From Emydura subglobosa (taxonomy: Eukaryota > Chordata > Testudines > Chelidae), in the NCBI GenBank assembly GCA_007922225.1, contig ML679961.1, forward strand, positions 71,156,890 to 71,220,889: a stretch of 64,000 nt of DNA, in the 5' to 3' direction. Each line of letters starts with the position of its first letter. Positions within the stretch are counted from its first letter, which is position 1. The notes beneath the pieces are model-generated. The model was not told where the DNA came from. It did not search any database and saw only the letters and a program-made list of their open reading frames with translations. Below, in pieces: positions 11,216-23,671 of this stretch. The translations under genes and the position numbers were made by a program.

Positions 11216-14200
11216 TTTGAAATGTTAGAGCATCCTTCTGGAATGTCATAGTGACCTAGGTTTCCACATGCAGGATTTTCCCATTATCATCACTTAACTG
11301 TTTAGCTCAGGCCATGTGCTTTGCAAAGACACAAAGATGATGTCTCCTCCATTCCAACTTTACCTGTTGCACCTGGAGCAGTGCATCCACAGTGTCCCCC
11401 AGCACTGATGATGTAGTTCTGAAGTCCTAGCTTTCTGAAATATGCAGAGTTGTACAGTCAGGAAAATCATTATTCACTTCTGATTAGTTCTATTCTTCTG
11501 AGATGCCTGTGGTCGCATGAGCAAAAGGGTTGCCTCAAAAAAACTCCATGAGGAAAAGTTCTCTCTTCCCTTTCTGCCTTTTTATGGATCCTGCACAATT
11601 CTGACCCAAATGGAAGGTGATCTAGAAAACGGAGGACACAGTAGAGCAGGAATCTTATTTTTAAAAAAACAGAAACAAAAAAACTCCAAATACAAGTTCT
11701 CTTTCAAACATTCCACTGATCCTGGAGTCTGGGGACAGTTTGGGAATCAGAATCTCAGCCAATGCTAAGCATATTTCCCCACCCTCCTCCCTTCTCTCCA
11801 TCCTTTTCCCTGTGGTGAATTCCATGATTCTTCAGGCACTGGAAACTGAATTGTTTATCCTTGCTTCTTCCTTAACTTCATTTTTTCCAGACTCCTGCAG
11901 GTAGGCCCATCACAAAAGAACTGAGGAGAAGGAAATGGGCAGTGGCAGAGACAGCTTGGTTATTGTCAGACATGAAATTCTGATACAATACATGCCTTTT
12001 TGATGTGTCTTTGGTGCAATTTAATTTTTTATGAATCTTTATTTTTACCCTTTCTATTCCTCAGTGCATGCACATGTGCTAACACACACAAACTTATACC
12101 ATACCTGCACACACCATTCACATGTACCTGCTCTGTCTCACATGTCCCATTAAATTCTCCTGGCTATTTTTTCCCACATGCACTCTGACAAGAAAAGGCA
12201 TAATTAAAGGACTCTAATCCTGGTCATGAAATCAGCTCCATATGTATAGGCAGAGTTCTACTTATTTCAGTGGAACGCTGTACATGCACAAAGTTCCACC
12301 CGTGTGAATCAGGTTGTAAGATCAGGGATTAAATTCACTAACAAGGACTAGAGCTGAGTGAATTTATCCTCATTTCTGTTTGTGAACTGTCCATGACAAA
12401 TTTATGATTTTCGCAGATTCATTTGCAATCCAGCAGTATTTTGCTGAGTAATTTTTGTGGGTAATCTTTGGTCTGTAGCGTGTATGTGAGGCATTCATTT
12501 GACATTTGAAATCAGACCTGTGTAGGCTAGCTGCAGTTGGGTACGTTAGCCTCTTTCTATTCCCTGATTGGAGAAGCATAACTGGGCAATGGGACTTGGA
12601 CTGAGATGAGAGGCCTGAGGTATGGAGACTGGGACTGGCTAGGTGAAGAGAAAGACACTGAGATGGGGAGTCAGGGGTGAGGAAGAGACGGGACCAGGAC
12701 AGGGACAGTTGGGAGGGAATGAGGCAGAAGGACTCATGCTTGGGGAAAACAGGCCGAAAAGTCTGTTCTCAATAGAGCATCCTTCCCTCCAGAGACTGAA
12801 ATGGCACCCAAGATTCCCGAGTCTCACCATTCCCCTGCTGTCAGCAAATATCTGTTGATTCCATTAGCAAAATCTGCCATCCCCTGGCTCACATAGAGGG
12901 TGACAACTTACTACTGCTATTAGTTACTCTGTTCATTCAAGTGACAGAGGTCTGTGTGGTTGATCTAAAGATTCCAACCCTCCTGATGACCTATGTGGGT
13001 GCAAATATGATGCTATGTGATGGACTATCTGGTTTTTTTTTCAGTTTGCTGTTTTTAAAATGTAGGTTTTTGTGTAATATCCTATGTTAAAAGAATTTCA
13101 TTAAGGTTGCAAAGTCAAGAACTCAAAGTTAGGAAATGCAATATTAAGATCGTCTGTGGAACCTTCATTCAGCCCCCTTCTGCATGTGCATTATAATACA
13201 ATCTTTAATTACATGATCACATAATATTTTTTCCACTGTATATGTACTGTATAAAAATCTTGAACCAGATTCGGTTCCCATTAAAGTCAATGGCCATACT
13301 CCCATTGAAGTCAATAGTGCAGAATCAAGCCTTTAGGCCTGACAAAAACAGATGGTTGTAATGAGGCCAAAGCAGTGATGTACAAAAAAATAAAGAGAAA
13401 AATTCTGTTGGACTCACATAATCTTAATTTTCTATTATTTTGTTTGTGACAATTAAAAATTATTGCAGGCACTATTGACATTTTAAGTGCAACAAAATTC
13501 ACCATTTCCTGCACTTCAGTGAAAAGAACTAGTGAATGATTTCAAGTGAATAATTTATTCATTGAATAATTCATCACCTCCTTTACAGTTCCACAGTCTT
13601 AATGTTTTCACTGCTCAAAATTATCCAGTGGCGTTTTAAAATTAATTTAATTTTTCTCTCGGCTTCACTATATACAATTCAAAAATGCCAATCGTGAGCC
13701 GGGTTAGTTAGTTGTGATTGAAGCTGGCTTCGTTACAGATTTAGAATGATTCATTATGAATTTAGCTCCCTTTCTGGCTAAGAACTCATTTGCAAATTGA
13801 TCCAGTTTCTGTGAACGTTTTTGTTGTTTGTAAGCATTGGCCATATCATTTCTGTTTCAATTATGTTCCGACTTTGGATTGTTTGTGAACAATGTGGTTT
13901 GACTCTTGCACAACTGTGGTGTATTATTGGTTGTCCAAGTCATGTCATAGTGTTCCCACTCCCTGACTGGGTAGCACAAACTCTTAAAGGGGAGAAAATG
14001 AGCTTTGCATGTATGTGTTCAAAATGAATAAAACAGCTGTGTTAAAATGGGTGAAATCTTCAGGATTTTCAAACACTTTCATAAGCTCACTTTGGTGGTG
14101 TCAGTGGATGGAGGCCTCCTGTCATTCAAGTTCTAGGCCCAGTTTGATCCCAAATTCTCTGGGCTGGTGAGATGAGTTCCAACCTTTGAGGAAAACACTT

Positions 14201-14289
14201 CCTCTTTGCCCATTTGAGGAGCAGCAGTGGTGAGAGAAAGAATTGCATCTAACCTTCCTCAGTCAAAAGGACAGTCCATCTTTGGGGAT
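11216..14289. other. AT-rich intron sequence, few features
   Basis: No gene is supported. The only structure noted is a pair of 'cccatt(a/g)aagtcaat' motifs at 13263-13340 of the same type as the foldbacks at 18551 and 19328. Open frames are short and look random. Confidence 0.45.
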
Positions 14290-14345
14290 TTACATAGGGT
14301 CATAGAGTTTAAGGCCAGAAGGTGCCACTAGATCACCTCCCCCAC
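14290..14345 (-). repeat. CR1 LINE 3' end, short fragment
   Basis: gggtcatagagtttaaggcc followed by agaaggtgccactagatcac is the reverse complement of the CR1-type 3' terminus (ctagatgatc...cttctggcctta...ctatga). Confidence 0.65.
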
Positions 14346-14764
14346 TGAAAAAATAGGAGGTGTGAGATTGTAGCAGCCGTTTAGAGCAGTGATTGATTGA
14401 ACACTCTTAGGTGCTTTACCGTTCACATCAGAAGCAAGAGCAGCACTAATGAGTCCCCCATATTGGCAGCTGCTGTTCCTACGGAATGCCAGTGTAATAA
14501 GTCACAGAGGAAAGACAGAGGGGGAAAGGGTCTGTGGAGGGAGCCAACAGAGGCCAACAGTTTATTAAACTTCAATTTAACTGCAGTTGAAATATGCTCC
14601 TCTAACTCGGGGCAGCAGAGGTTAATGGAGTCCTGTTTGTAGATGTTTTATGGTGCTCTTCTGGGATACATATAAAAGACTGGGGCATTCTGAGTAATTT
14701 AAATAAATATTTGTTTAGACTGTGTAAGGGGCACCGGGAGTTTCCAGGCAAGTCAGACTCAGAC

Positions 14765-14796
14765 CATTTCTTTCTTTCTTTCTTTCTTTCTTTCAA
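14765..14796 (+). repeat. (TTTC)n microsatellite
   Basis: About eight tandem TTTC units. Confidence 0.95.
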
Positions 14797-14920
14797 GTTG
14801 AGGGACATCTATTCGGTGATTTATATTAAGCAGCACACATTACATTGATATCCGCTCAGCAAGATGTTATGTTCTAGGTACAGGAAACTATCTCATGATG
14901 AGGTCAAGGGCACACTAATC

Positions 14921-15193
14921 CCTGGTCTATGCTACAAACTTATGTTGGTATAACTAACACACCCCGACCAAAGTAGTTTTACTGACCTAACGCCCAGCAT
15001 AGACAGCAGTGTAGGGCTTCTCTCCTCAACATAGCTACTTCCTCTTGGGGCGGGGCACCTACACCGATGGGAGAAGCTCTCCCATCAGCATAGGTAGCGT
15101 CTTCACTAAGCACTACAGTGGCACAGCTACACCGGTGCAGCTGTAGTGCTGTAAGACAAGCCCTCAGATAAGCTCTGTAGACAAGCCCTCAGA
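14921..15193. mobile_element. Non-autonomous DNA transposon (MITE-like)
   Basis: It begins cctggtctatgctacaaact and ends tgtagacaagccct. Its interior has short runs of the cacagctacaccggtgcagc type, resembling the abundant turtle repeat bounded by ccttgtctaca ends. The right end is duplicated: agacaagccctcagata occurs at about 15154 and again at 15180. There is no coding capacity. Confidence 0.6.
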
Positions 15194-15295
15194 TAAAAGC
15201 TCCCTTTGCCACGTAGAGCTGTGTGCATGTGTGGAGGAGAAACATTTAATGCAGCAGGGGTATCAGTGGACTGAAAGGGTTGACAACATCTAGAT

Positions 15296-15718
15296 CAGTG
15301 GCTCTCAACCTTTTTTTTTATCCAGGGACCCCTAAACTTAAATAGACAAACTTGCAGACCTCCAACCAGAGGCAACCCATGTGCCCCCCCTACCCCCCTC
15401 CAATTTCTGCCTTCCATTTGGACCTGCTCCCTGAAGTGCTGATGTAGCAGGGCAAAGCAGTGGTATATCTCCTTGGCTAACTGCTGCTTGCTCGTGGAGT
15501 CAATGGCTGTGAGGCAACCCCTTCTGATGGCAGAGGGAGATCTGTCTTCTGCAGATATGCTGCAATTTTTGGTTGTGTCCCCCTGCCCAAGCCAGATGGG
15601 CTGGGTGGCCCTCTGAGGTGAGCCAAGCCCCGCTGCCCAGTGCTGAAGCCCAGTTTATTTTTGGTGGACCCCTGGAAACCTGCTCACGTCCTCCCAGATC
15701 CCTGATTGAGAACCAGTG
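15296..15718. mobile_element. hAT-type non-autonomous element
   Basis: Terminal inverted repeats: cagtggctctcaacc at the left and ttgagaaccagtg at the right, the hAT-type ends seen elsewhere in this window. The flanking 8-mers (atctagat and ttgtaggc) no longer match well, so the copy is old or one end has changed. Confidence 0.6.
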
Positions 15719-16094
15719 TTGTAGGCAATAGATGCCTCAGTGCCATATAATAAGCTTTAAGGCAAAGAAATCCTGTCTTGCTGATACTGGCTGCTTTAAC
15801 CTCTACCCCATTGCATCCACGAACACTGGCAGGATTTGACTCCCAGAATCCACATTTCTCTCCAGTATCTTTATAAAAGTTTTATTCCTGTAGGACACTA
15901 GCAATTCCCAGTCCTGGCCTAAGCACAGGTTTTGTAATGTACAGTCAGAATGGAAATAAGTTTTAGTCTTATCTCCAAAAACAGGCCCATTTGGTACAGG
16001 AACTAGATGGGGAGAGAAAATAATTTTTTGTAATTTTTTTGCATTGGAACTTTTTTTTACTGATCACCTGTTTAAAACTGGCAAAACAGTTGAA

Positions 16095-17158
16095 TCATGA
16101 CGTTCCTATAAGGTGGGTGCACAACTGATTGAAAGGTACTCAAAGAGTAGTTATCAATGGTTCACTGTCAAATTAGAAGGGCTTATCTAGTAGGGGGGCT
16201 GCAGGGGTCAGTCCTGGGTCCAGTACTAATCAATATTTTCATTAATGACTGTGATAATGAAGTGGAGAGTATTCGTATAAAATTTGTGGATGACACCAAG
16301 CTGGGAGGTGTTGCAAGCACTTTAGAGGTCAGGATTAATATTCAAAATTACCTAGACAAATTAGAGAATTGGTCTGAAATCAATGAGATGAAATTAAATA
16401 AAAACAAGTGCAAAGTACTTCACTTAGGGAGGAAAAATCAAGTGCACAACTACAAAACGGGGCATAACTGTCTCGGTGGTAGTACTGTTGAAAAGGATGT
16501 GGGTATTATAGTAGATCACAAACTGAATATGAGTCAGGAACAAGATATAGTTGCAAAGAGGCTAATATCATTCTGGGGTATATTAACAGGAGTGTCATAT
16601 GTAAGACATGGGTGATAATTGTCCTGCTCTACTCAGCATTGGTGAGGACTCAGATGAAGTACTGTGTCCAGTTCTGGAAAGATGTGAACAAATTGGAGAC
16701 AACAGGTTTAGAAAATCTGACATTATTTTTGTTGCTCTCCTCTGGACTATGAGGAAAGGTTAAAAAATCTGGGCATATTTAGTGTTGAGAAAAGTAGACT
16801 GAGGTGGGACCTGATAACTGTCTTCAAATATGTTAAGGGTTGTTATGAAGAAGATGGTGATCAATTGTTCTCCATGTCCACTGAAGATAGGACAAGAGGC
16901 AATGGGCTAAATCTGCAAAAAGGAAGATTTAGATTAGATATGAGGAAAAACATTCTAATTATAAGGGTAGCTAAGCTTAAGAATAGGCTTCCAAGGGAGA
17001 TTGTGGAATCCCCATCATTGGAGGTTTTTAAGAACAGGTTACACAAACACCTGTCAGGAATGGTCTAGGTTTACTTGGTTCTGCCTCAGCGCATAGGGCT
17101 GGACTAGATGACCTCTCAAGGTCCCTTCCAACCCTACATTTCTATGATTCTGTGATTA
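16095..17158 (+). mobile_element. CR1 LINE, 5'-truncated 3' part with RT remnant
   Basis: The uninterrupted frame 16157-16615 encodes part of a non-LTR reverse transcriptase: L-Q-G-S-V-L-G-P-V-L, then F-V-D-D-T-K-L-G-G (an intact F-x-D-D catalytic box), K-C-K-V-L-H-L-G-R and K-D-V-G-I-I-V-D. Past a stop the related frame continues to R-T-R-G-N-G and N-R-L-P-R-E-I-V at 16865-17068. The end, ccaaccctacatttctatg with an ATTCTGTG unit, is the CR1 3' terminus. Truncation and internal stops make it non-mobile. Confidence 0.85.
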
Positions 17159-18550
17159 AAAGTATGCAGCACAAAGCTGAGATGACCCATGCCTGCCGAT
17201 AGAAGGGGACAGACTGAGGGCAGCTGGCTTCAGCAGTATTACTGAGCATGCTCCGTACAAGTCAAGCAGCAAATCTGGAGGGGCACGGGATGCTGCATGC
17301 TCCCTCACCCCCACGCGTTACCTCTGGCATAGAGTTTAAACCGTCCCACAACCATGCTCTGGAGCTATGTTCAAAGCCCTCTAATGGAGTAAGCTTTGAA
17401 GTGGGGCTTCCTTACCAGTCTTTTAGCATTGTCCCAGAGAGAGCTGTCCCCTACCTTTTCCTTTTGTAACAAGTTGGCTGATTTCTATGTGGGACCTGGA
17501 GTGGCCTCCCTCTGCCAATGGTTAGACTGAAACATTTGGTGAACCCCACCTGAGTAATTTGGATGATTACACTTTTAACTTTCACCTCCATTTGACCCTG
17601 AGAGTGCAAATTCTCAGTTTACTCAGAGTCTAGCCAAGACTGGATCTTTACAGGGTAAGTGGCTGAGGCTTGTTGCGGAGAAGATGGAGGCCATGCCAGT
17701 TTGCTGGGGAAACATCTGGAGGAGATGGCAGATTGGGTATCTGCCTCCTCAGTAAAGGGGGATGCCCACCTTTTTGTTGTTAAGATGTTCAGTCCAAAGA
17801 TCTTTTTAGATCTTTGGCTGCTTCGCAGATCCAGTAGTGGCATTGGCCGGGAGAGTTATTTTTAACAGCTGCTTCTGACTGGGAGACTGAAACATTTCCT
17901 TTCAGAGCCAGAACTCACCTCAGTGACCCCAACTGTCTTCACCGTGAAGGTGGGGCTCTGCAATTTTTTCTGCATCTGAAAACTTCTACTAGCATAGAAT
18001 GCTGCTGCCCACCTACCTCGTGAGGTGTCTCATAGGGAGCACATCACCCCTGTGTTCTAGATTCGGCACTGACTTCCATTTCATTCCTAAGTACAATTGA
18101 GGGTGCCGGTTCTTGACCTATAAAGCCCCTTATGGTTTGAGCGCTGGCTACCTTAGAGACTTGCCCTGTGTAATTCCCCAGAAGTTGAGATCAGGTGAGT
18201 CACTCAATCTAACAACTCCCAGATCTAGATGAGAGGAACAATCTCACTGTATCCTGACTTCCTAAGAGAAACACAACTTGAGGGGACTACGTGAGCCATG
18301 GGACTGAAAATGGGATAGAAATCTTTATAGCTGCATGACATGGATTGAGTGGAAGCTGCCTATCGTCATCTTGAATACTGTTTAGTGAAACTTTGCTTAT
18401 TAGTGGAGTAGGATACACGTCCCATGTTGGTTCAGTGCATCATCACAGTATGCAAATTGCCATTCTGGTTATAGTGACTGGGTAGAGCAAAGCTGTTCTA
18501 TGAAAAAAGTGACTTCACTAGAAGATGCTTCAACTGTATTTTGATCGAGG
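17159..18550. other. Intron sequence, nothing recognised
   Basis: Mixed-composition sequence without a supported gene or a repeat that I could name. Confidence 0.4.
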
Positions 18551-18610
18551 GCACAATCCTGCTCAATTGAAATCAATGGCCATTGACATCAATGGAAGCA
18601 GGAGCAGACC
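18551..18610. repeat. Foldback with CCATTGA core
   Basis: cctgctcaattgaaatcaat and attgacatcaatggaagcagg form an imperfect inverted repeat around ggcc. It is the same family as 19328-19398. Confidence 0.6.
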
Positions 18611-18780
18611 AGCAGATTGCGAACCTTTTAAAAGAAGAAACTCCCAGGACAACTACAGTGTACAATTCAGCATGAGGCAGGACTTGAAAACAGAAGAGAT
18701 CAGCTAAACAAAGATATTTTCTGAGCACCAACCAAAAGATTTTATATTCTATTGAAATGGCAGTGGCTTCTGAGACAGAG

Positions 18781-19070
18781 ATTCATAGAATCATGGAAAT
18801 GCAGGACGAGAAGGGACCTCAATGGGTCATCTAGTCCAGTCCCCTGCATTGGGGCAGGAGTAAATATTATCTAGACTAGTGTTTCTCAATGACCAGTCCA
18901 TGGACCAGCACCGTTCCCTGAGATCTCTCTGATACAGTATAGGAAGCCTGAGATCTCCCTGACAGCATATAGGAAGCTGGTCCCTGCTATCAAAAAGGTT
19001 GAGAAACACTGATCTAGACCATCCCTGACAGGTGTTTGTCTAAACTGCTAGAGACTCTTCAAAATGTACA
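18781..19070 (-). mobile_element. CR1 LINE 3' fragment interrupted by a hAT element
   Basis: attcatagaatcatggaaat followed by agaagggacctcaatgggtc and atctagtcc is the reverse complement of a CR1 3' end. CR1 similarity resumes at 19012 (atctagaccatccctgacag). A 135-bp hAT element sits at the junction. Confidence 0.75.
18877..19011. mobile_element. hAT MITE with perfect 8-bp target duplication
   Basis: The ends are tagtgtttctcaa and ttgagaaacactg, matching inverted repeats. The flanks are atctagac at 18869-18876 and atctagac at 19012-19019, a perfect 8-bp duplication as expected for hAT transposition. It is nested inside the CR1 fragment, so it is younger. Confidence 0.85.
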
Positions 19071-19327
19071 AATCTCTAGGCCATAGGGTTACCCATTGAA
19101 CAAGTTTCCACCCTCTTTCAAGTGTTCTTTACTAACTCTAGTACTTGCCTGCCTCACAGGGGTGTCAGTGGCTTACACAACAAGTGCCTTTAAAGCACCT
19201 GAGATGCTCAGATGGACAGCCCTATGGGAAGTGCTAAGCATGATTACCTGGGTGAAGAGGAGAAGCAAGTGATCTGTCCAGTAGGTCACCCATTTGGAGC
19301 AGGATTGAGCAACCCAAGGCACTGAAT

Positions 19328-19398
19328 GTTGGCCTAATCCTGCTTCCATTGAAGTCAATTCCCACTGACTTCAGTGGAAGCAGAGGCCAATGCTGAGC
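19328..19398. repeat. Foldback with CCATTGAAGTCAAT-type arms
   Basis: cctgcttccattgaagtcaa and ctgacttcagtggaagcag are near reverse complements around a short spacer. It is related to 18551-18610. Confidence 0.65.
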
Positions 19399-19678
19399 TC
19401 TTTTGAAAATGCCACCCATAAAGTCCACGCTGCTGCCAGACTCCTAGTAAAGTAACCTGATTTTGAAATGTGCTTTATTCTTTCTGAACACTAAGCATGG
19501 GGAAGCAGTGGGAGCTTCTATGCCAAGGCTATCAAATGCTAAATCTAAAGGAAGCTGTAAGTTTGTATAAGCTGCCCTGGAAATAGTCTTTTCCTTCATT
19601 ATTCTGCACCATGTAGGTTCCTGCTGAAAATACACCGCAAAAAAGATGGGGGTTTGGCACCATTCTTGTCTTGGGTTA

Positions 19679-19918
19679 GGCCTTGTCTACACTTAAAAAA
19701 TTAGATCAACCGAGCTACGTTGCTCAGGGCGATGAAGAATTTTGCATACTGAATGCCATAGTAAGGTCAACCTAACCCCCAGGGTAGATACAGAAGGTCA
19801 GTGGAAAAATTCTTCCATCAAGCAACCTACCGCCCTTGCCTACATCAATAGAAAAAACTCTTCTGTTGCTGTAGGAAGCATCTACACTACAGCAGCATAA
19901 GTAGTGTAAACATGCCCT
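19679..19918. mobile_element. MITE with ggccttgtctacact ends
   Basis: The left end ggccttgtctacact pairs with the right end agtgtaaacatgccc. The interior is non-coding and has its own partial inverted repeats. It is of the same general kind as 14921-15193. No clean target duplication was visible. Confidence 0.65.
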
Positions 19919-20306
19919 CAACTACCAACAGTGCAATGTCAGTGCAGGAAAAGGCAGAGCCTTTTATGGACATGGAATAGCTCATGCACATTTTTTACAG
20001 AGACAGAGAAGTGAGCCCAGAAGATGGGTTTGGATTATGCCCCAACTCTTTAAGGGTATGAATACATTAGGGAAAAAGATGGTGTGTTAAAATACAGTAG
20101 CTAACCCACTTTAACTAACGTGACTTTATACAGAACTTTGCAGGTAGACAAGGCAAACTATGTTTAAAAATGCATTAGCTGGTTGTGATCAACCTGAGGG
20201 AGCAGTCCTGCTTAAGTGGGACTTCAGTAAGGCAGAGGCCTTGGGCTGACCTTGTACACCCCAGTTGAATTTCCCTTTTAATTATGATGTTAATTTCATT
20301 TAAAGT

Positions 20307-20319
20307 GCCACCTAGTGGC
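20307..20319 (-). promoter_or_regulatory. CTCF-like motif (minus strand)
   Basis: gccacctagtggc reads CCACTAGGTGGC on the minus strand, matching the CTCF core CCASYAGRKGGC. It lies about 240 bp from a plus-strand motif. The call rests on the motif alone. Confidence 0.4.
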
Positions 20320-20526
20320 TGTTGTTGATTAAGGCAGCAGGAGGTTTCCAACATATTGTGTAACTCATCTGTGGCCACCAAAGAATTTTACATTTGTTAC
20401 AATGCTGAAAACCACGGCGACTCAGAAATGTATGGGGCCAGCCAAGAGAGAACTAAGATCCTTCTACTCCAAAAGCACAAGTGCTTGAACTAAACAGAAA
20501 TCTCCTTGAGCTGTCAGCAGTATAGT

Positions 20527-20620
20527 ACCTATGACACACAGTTAAGGAATTTTAATTCTGTCCAGCAGAGGGCAGTGGCAAGCACACATACACACACCAG
20601 TTCATTACAATATTTTGCAT
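20527..20620 (+). repeat. Unnamed repeat, copy 1, with CTCF-like core
   Basis: The sequence from acctatgacacacag to cagttcattacaatat resembles 23425-23515 in the same order. It contains ccagcagagggcag at 20562-20575, a good match to the CTCF core on the + strand. I do not recognise the family. Confidence 0.55.
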
Positions 20621-23424
20621 TCTGGAAGTTAGGAAGTGAGCAGCAGCATAAGCTGCATGTTAAAACAGCAATAAAAGCTTTACTGTCCAGCTCTTTCTTT
20701 CCTTTTAGTTCTGCTAAGTGCTATCTGAAGAAGAACTTGTTTGAACTCCAGCCATAGCCTCGGTTCAGGGTCTTCAGAATTCATTGTCTTATACAAAAGT
20801 GGGGTTAGTTAGTGTCCTTTAACTAGCCTGAAAGAGAAACAGACAATGCCAGCTGCATTTAAACAGATGACAACGTGCTCCCCAAGTAGCCACAAGGTGT
20901 ATGAATTCAGCTAATCAGTAAAAAAAGCACGTGCCTCTAAAGCAGATGTTTTATGGGGAAAAATGGACTCAGTTTAAAAAAAATAAAAACAACACTAACC
21001 CTAGAGAATAAAATTACTCCTGCACAAAAACACACACAGGCTCTGTTGCGGAAACTGACATGGTGCAGGCTTGTTAGATGAGCTGGAGATAAGGTTTACA
21101 AATGAAGTCATTTAGTCCAAAAATCCACATAGTGGTTATCAAAACAAAACCTAGCCAGCCAGATACTAGGAGTTGTGCCTGGCCTGGTGTATGGGAGGGT
21201 GGGGTGACTCTCAGGCAAGTCTCTGGGCCAAACACACAGGAGACAGAACTGATGTTGTAAGTTACACGGCAAATGTCAAATGACCAGCAAGTCAATGGGC
21301 CGACCTACAATGTGTAACTTACAGCACCCTTTACATCACTTGTGCTGAGTTCTTGAAGCCCACACTCTTTTCAGGCCAGTGTGTTGGGAAGGGCTTCTGT
21401 GAATACCTGATGCATCGCTCTCTGCTCCAGGTCTTACTTACAGTTCCCCCCACTGTCTGCTCTGCTTAGAAAAGCAAGTCTCTCTTGAAGAGACAGGTCT
21501 TAGCTTCTGTGATGATGCGTGCATTAGACAGAAAGAAACTGGCCCTCTTATCTTCCCCCCAGAAGAAAGCATGTTCTGGGCAGACTGCATCGGTTGGCAG
21601 AGTGGCTGTCTGCAACCTTCAAAGTGAGGCATCTAGCTGCTCATTTTATTTCAACTTTGAACGCCTGAAGAAGAAACACGCCGGTGAATTGAAAATGACC
21701 TGCATTTTATATGTGGCTTAAGGAAAAAATAAGTAGATCCCTTAGTTAGTACTTTGCCCAAGTCAGCATGGCCAGGCGCCTTGTGCAAAATGGGTGTTAA
21801 AAGTTCCCATGGTAGAATGGTGGTGTTTCACACCCACTTTGCACTGGTATAAGTGGCTGCACAAGGTGTGGGGCAATGGGAAATCAGGGCCTTTGAATCT
21901 TCTTCAGATTCCAGTCACTTATCAAGGTAACTGATATAGGAGTGTGGTTAGATTCTGAAATCTGCTGCAGAACATGGGCTGGCCCAGGCTGTCAGTGGGT
22001 TAGGAGCCAGTCCAGATTGCATCAGAACTTCTGCTGAGATAAGGTTGGGAACACAGTGCTGTTGTGGGGAGAGGCTCCCAGACTGTAAAGACCTTTGCAC
22101 AGCACTCCTCCTCTACCTGAGAAGTAGCCCTGATAATGGGCCCCTGCCCTAAACCCACAGCTGCTGCACTAGACTGTTAAATTCGCTGAAGAGCTGACCT
22201 CCTACACATCAACACTTCAGGGGCAACAAGGCAGCTGTGAGAAGGGAGGTGCTTTTTGCCCATGTTATCTGGTATTTTCTCCAGCGGGGGGGTTCATCGG
22301 TCTGCCAAAGGGAGCATTGGCTGTAGGCAACTTCCTTTATTTACCTGTCTGAAAATGAGTGCAAGAAACTGCAAAGAGGTCGGGTGCTTCTTTCACAGGG
22401 GGTAAAGCAGAAGCAATGCTATGGCAGCCAAAGGAGTTTCTCTAAAGTGAGAGCAGAAGTAAGCCCTGTATTATGTTTATAGATCCCTCTTATATTCTTC
22501 GTGCTGACTACTTGTGATTATTAAGGATTCCTGCGTACTTTTCATGTGAACCAGCCCTGAAATAGTATCCACGAGAGTCAGTGTCTCATCTTCATGGTGT
22601 TGAGGCCAAATTTCAGCTGGATTAATTACATTCTGCCTATTTGCCTAAATTCTCCCTGCAATAACAACTGATCAGTGTAATCTTTGCTTCTTGCTCTAGA
22701 AAGCCTAACAGCTGCAACATCCCACTTCAGAGAAGGCTTCATTTTAATGGGGAGCAAGTGTTCCTGATTTGTTTTGGGATCCCTCAGGATGAAAGGTTTT
22801 ATAAAAGCTAATAATCGTTAATAAAATGAAAAGCCAAGAAATTCAGATCTTAGAGTTATCTCCATTCTTAATTCCCTCTGTGCATTAGCAGCACCAGGGT
22901 CTCTGATCGCTGGATGTAAATAACTCCAAGTGTTTTGGCTTTTTGTGAATCTAAATCAAAAATCTCCATTTTCTCTTTTAACCCAATACTTGGTTTGGTT
23001 TTTAAATGACAGCCATGTGTCAGCTTCTCAACTGAAGAAGTAGACAAGAGACATAAATAAAGGGCTGTAAGAGACAACTTGGGGGAAAAAAATATAATAG
23101 CTTCAGCATGTGTTAGTTAAGGCAAGATCACAAAGAGTGGATATATTTACTACAGATGGCAAAGTTCATTGAGTGGATTAGTAATGTAAATCTTCCTTGC
23201 TAGTTAATCTGCTGCTCTGTCCATATCTGGGGGAAAGTTTAGCAGTGATGTTAGAACAGGGGTTCAAAAATGGCATGGAATGCCCAGATTGGGTTAAAGA
23301 ATTTCCCAAAAATCTGGGCCTGAGAATTTAATACCAAAATAAACAATTGCTCAAAGAGATAAGGGCTAAATCATTACCTGATTTACTATGCTGGAGGGCT
23401 TCTCTATCAGCAGCTAGCCCAACA
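20621..23424. other. Intron sequence, nothing recognised
   Basis: No supported gene. Short frames of 60-80 codons on both strands have no recognisable domain. Confidence 0.4.
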
Positions 23425-23515
23425 GGGCCTATGACACAGACTTGGGCAGTACTGGGTCCATTCAGCAGAGGACAGTGATATAGATGCATATGCTACCCAG
23501 TTCCATACAATATCC
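23425..23515 (+). repeat. Unnamed repeat, copy 2, with degraded CTCF-like core
   Basis: gcctatgacacagac, then cagcagaggacagtg, then cccagttccatacaatat correspond in order to the copy at 20527. Here the GGGC of the motif core has become GGAC. Confidence 0.5.
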
Positions 23516-23581
23516 TCCTCCATATAAGTGGAAAGCAGCATGGACCTCACCATGAACGGGGCAGCTACCCAGAAGTCTTCT

Positions 23582-23671
23582 CACCCTAGATCCTCAAAGA
23601 TTTTTTAGGTGCCAAACTCCCATTGATTTCAATGGGAGTTAGGAACCTAAATTCCTCCAAGGATCTGGGTG
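23582..23671. repeat. Short foldback element
   Basis: The arms are cctagatcctcaaagatttt and aattcctccaaggatctggg, with an inner palindromic core ctcccattgatttcaatggg. It is the same family as 10853-10940. Confidence 0.65.
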
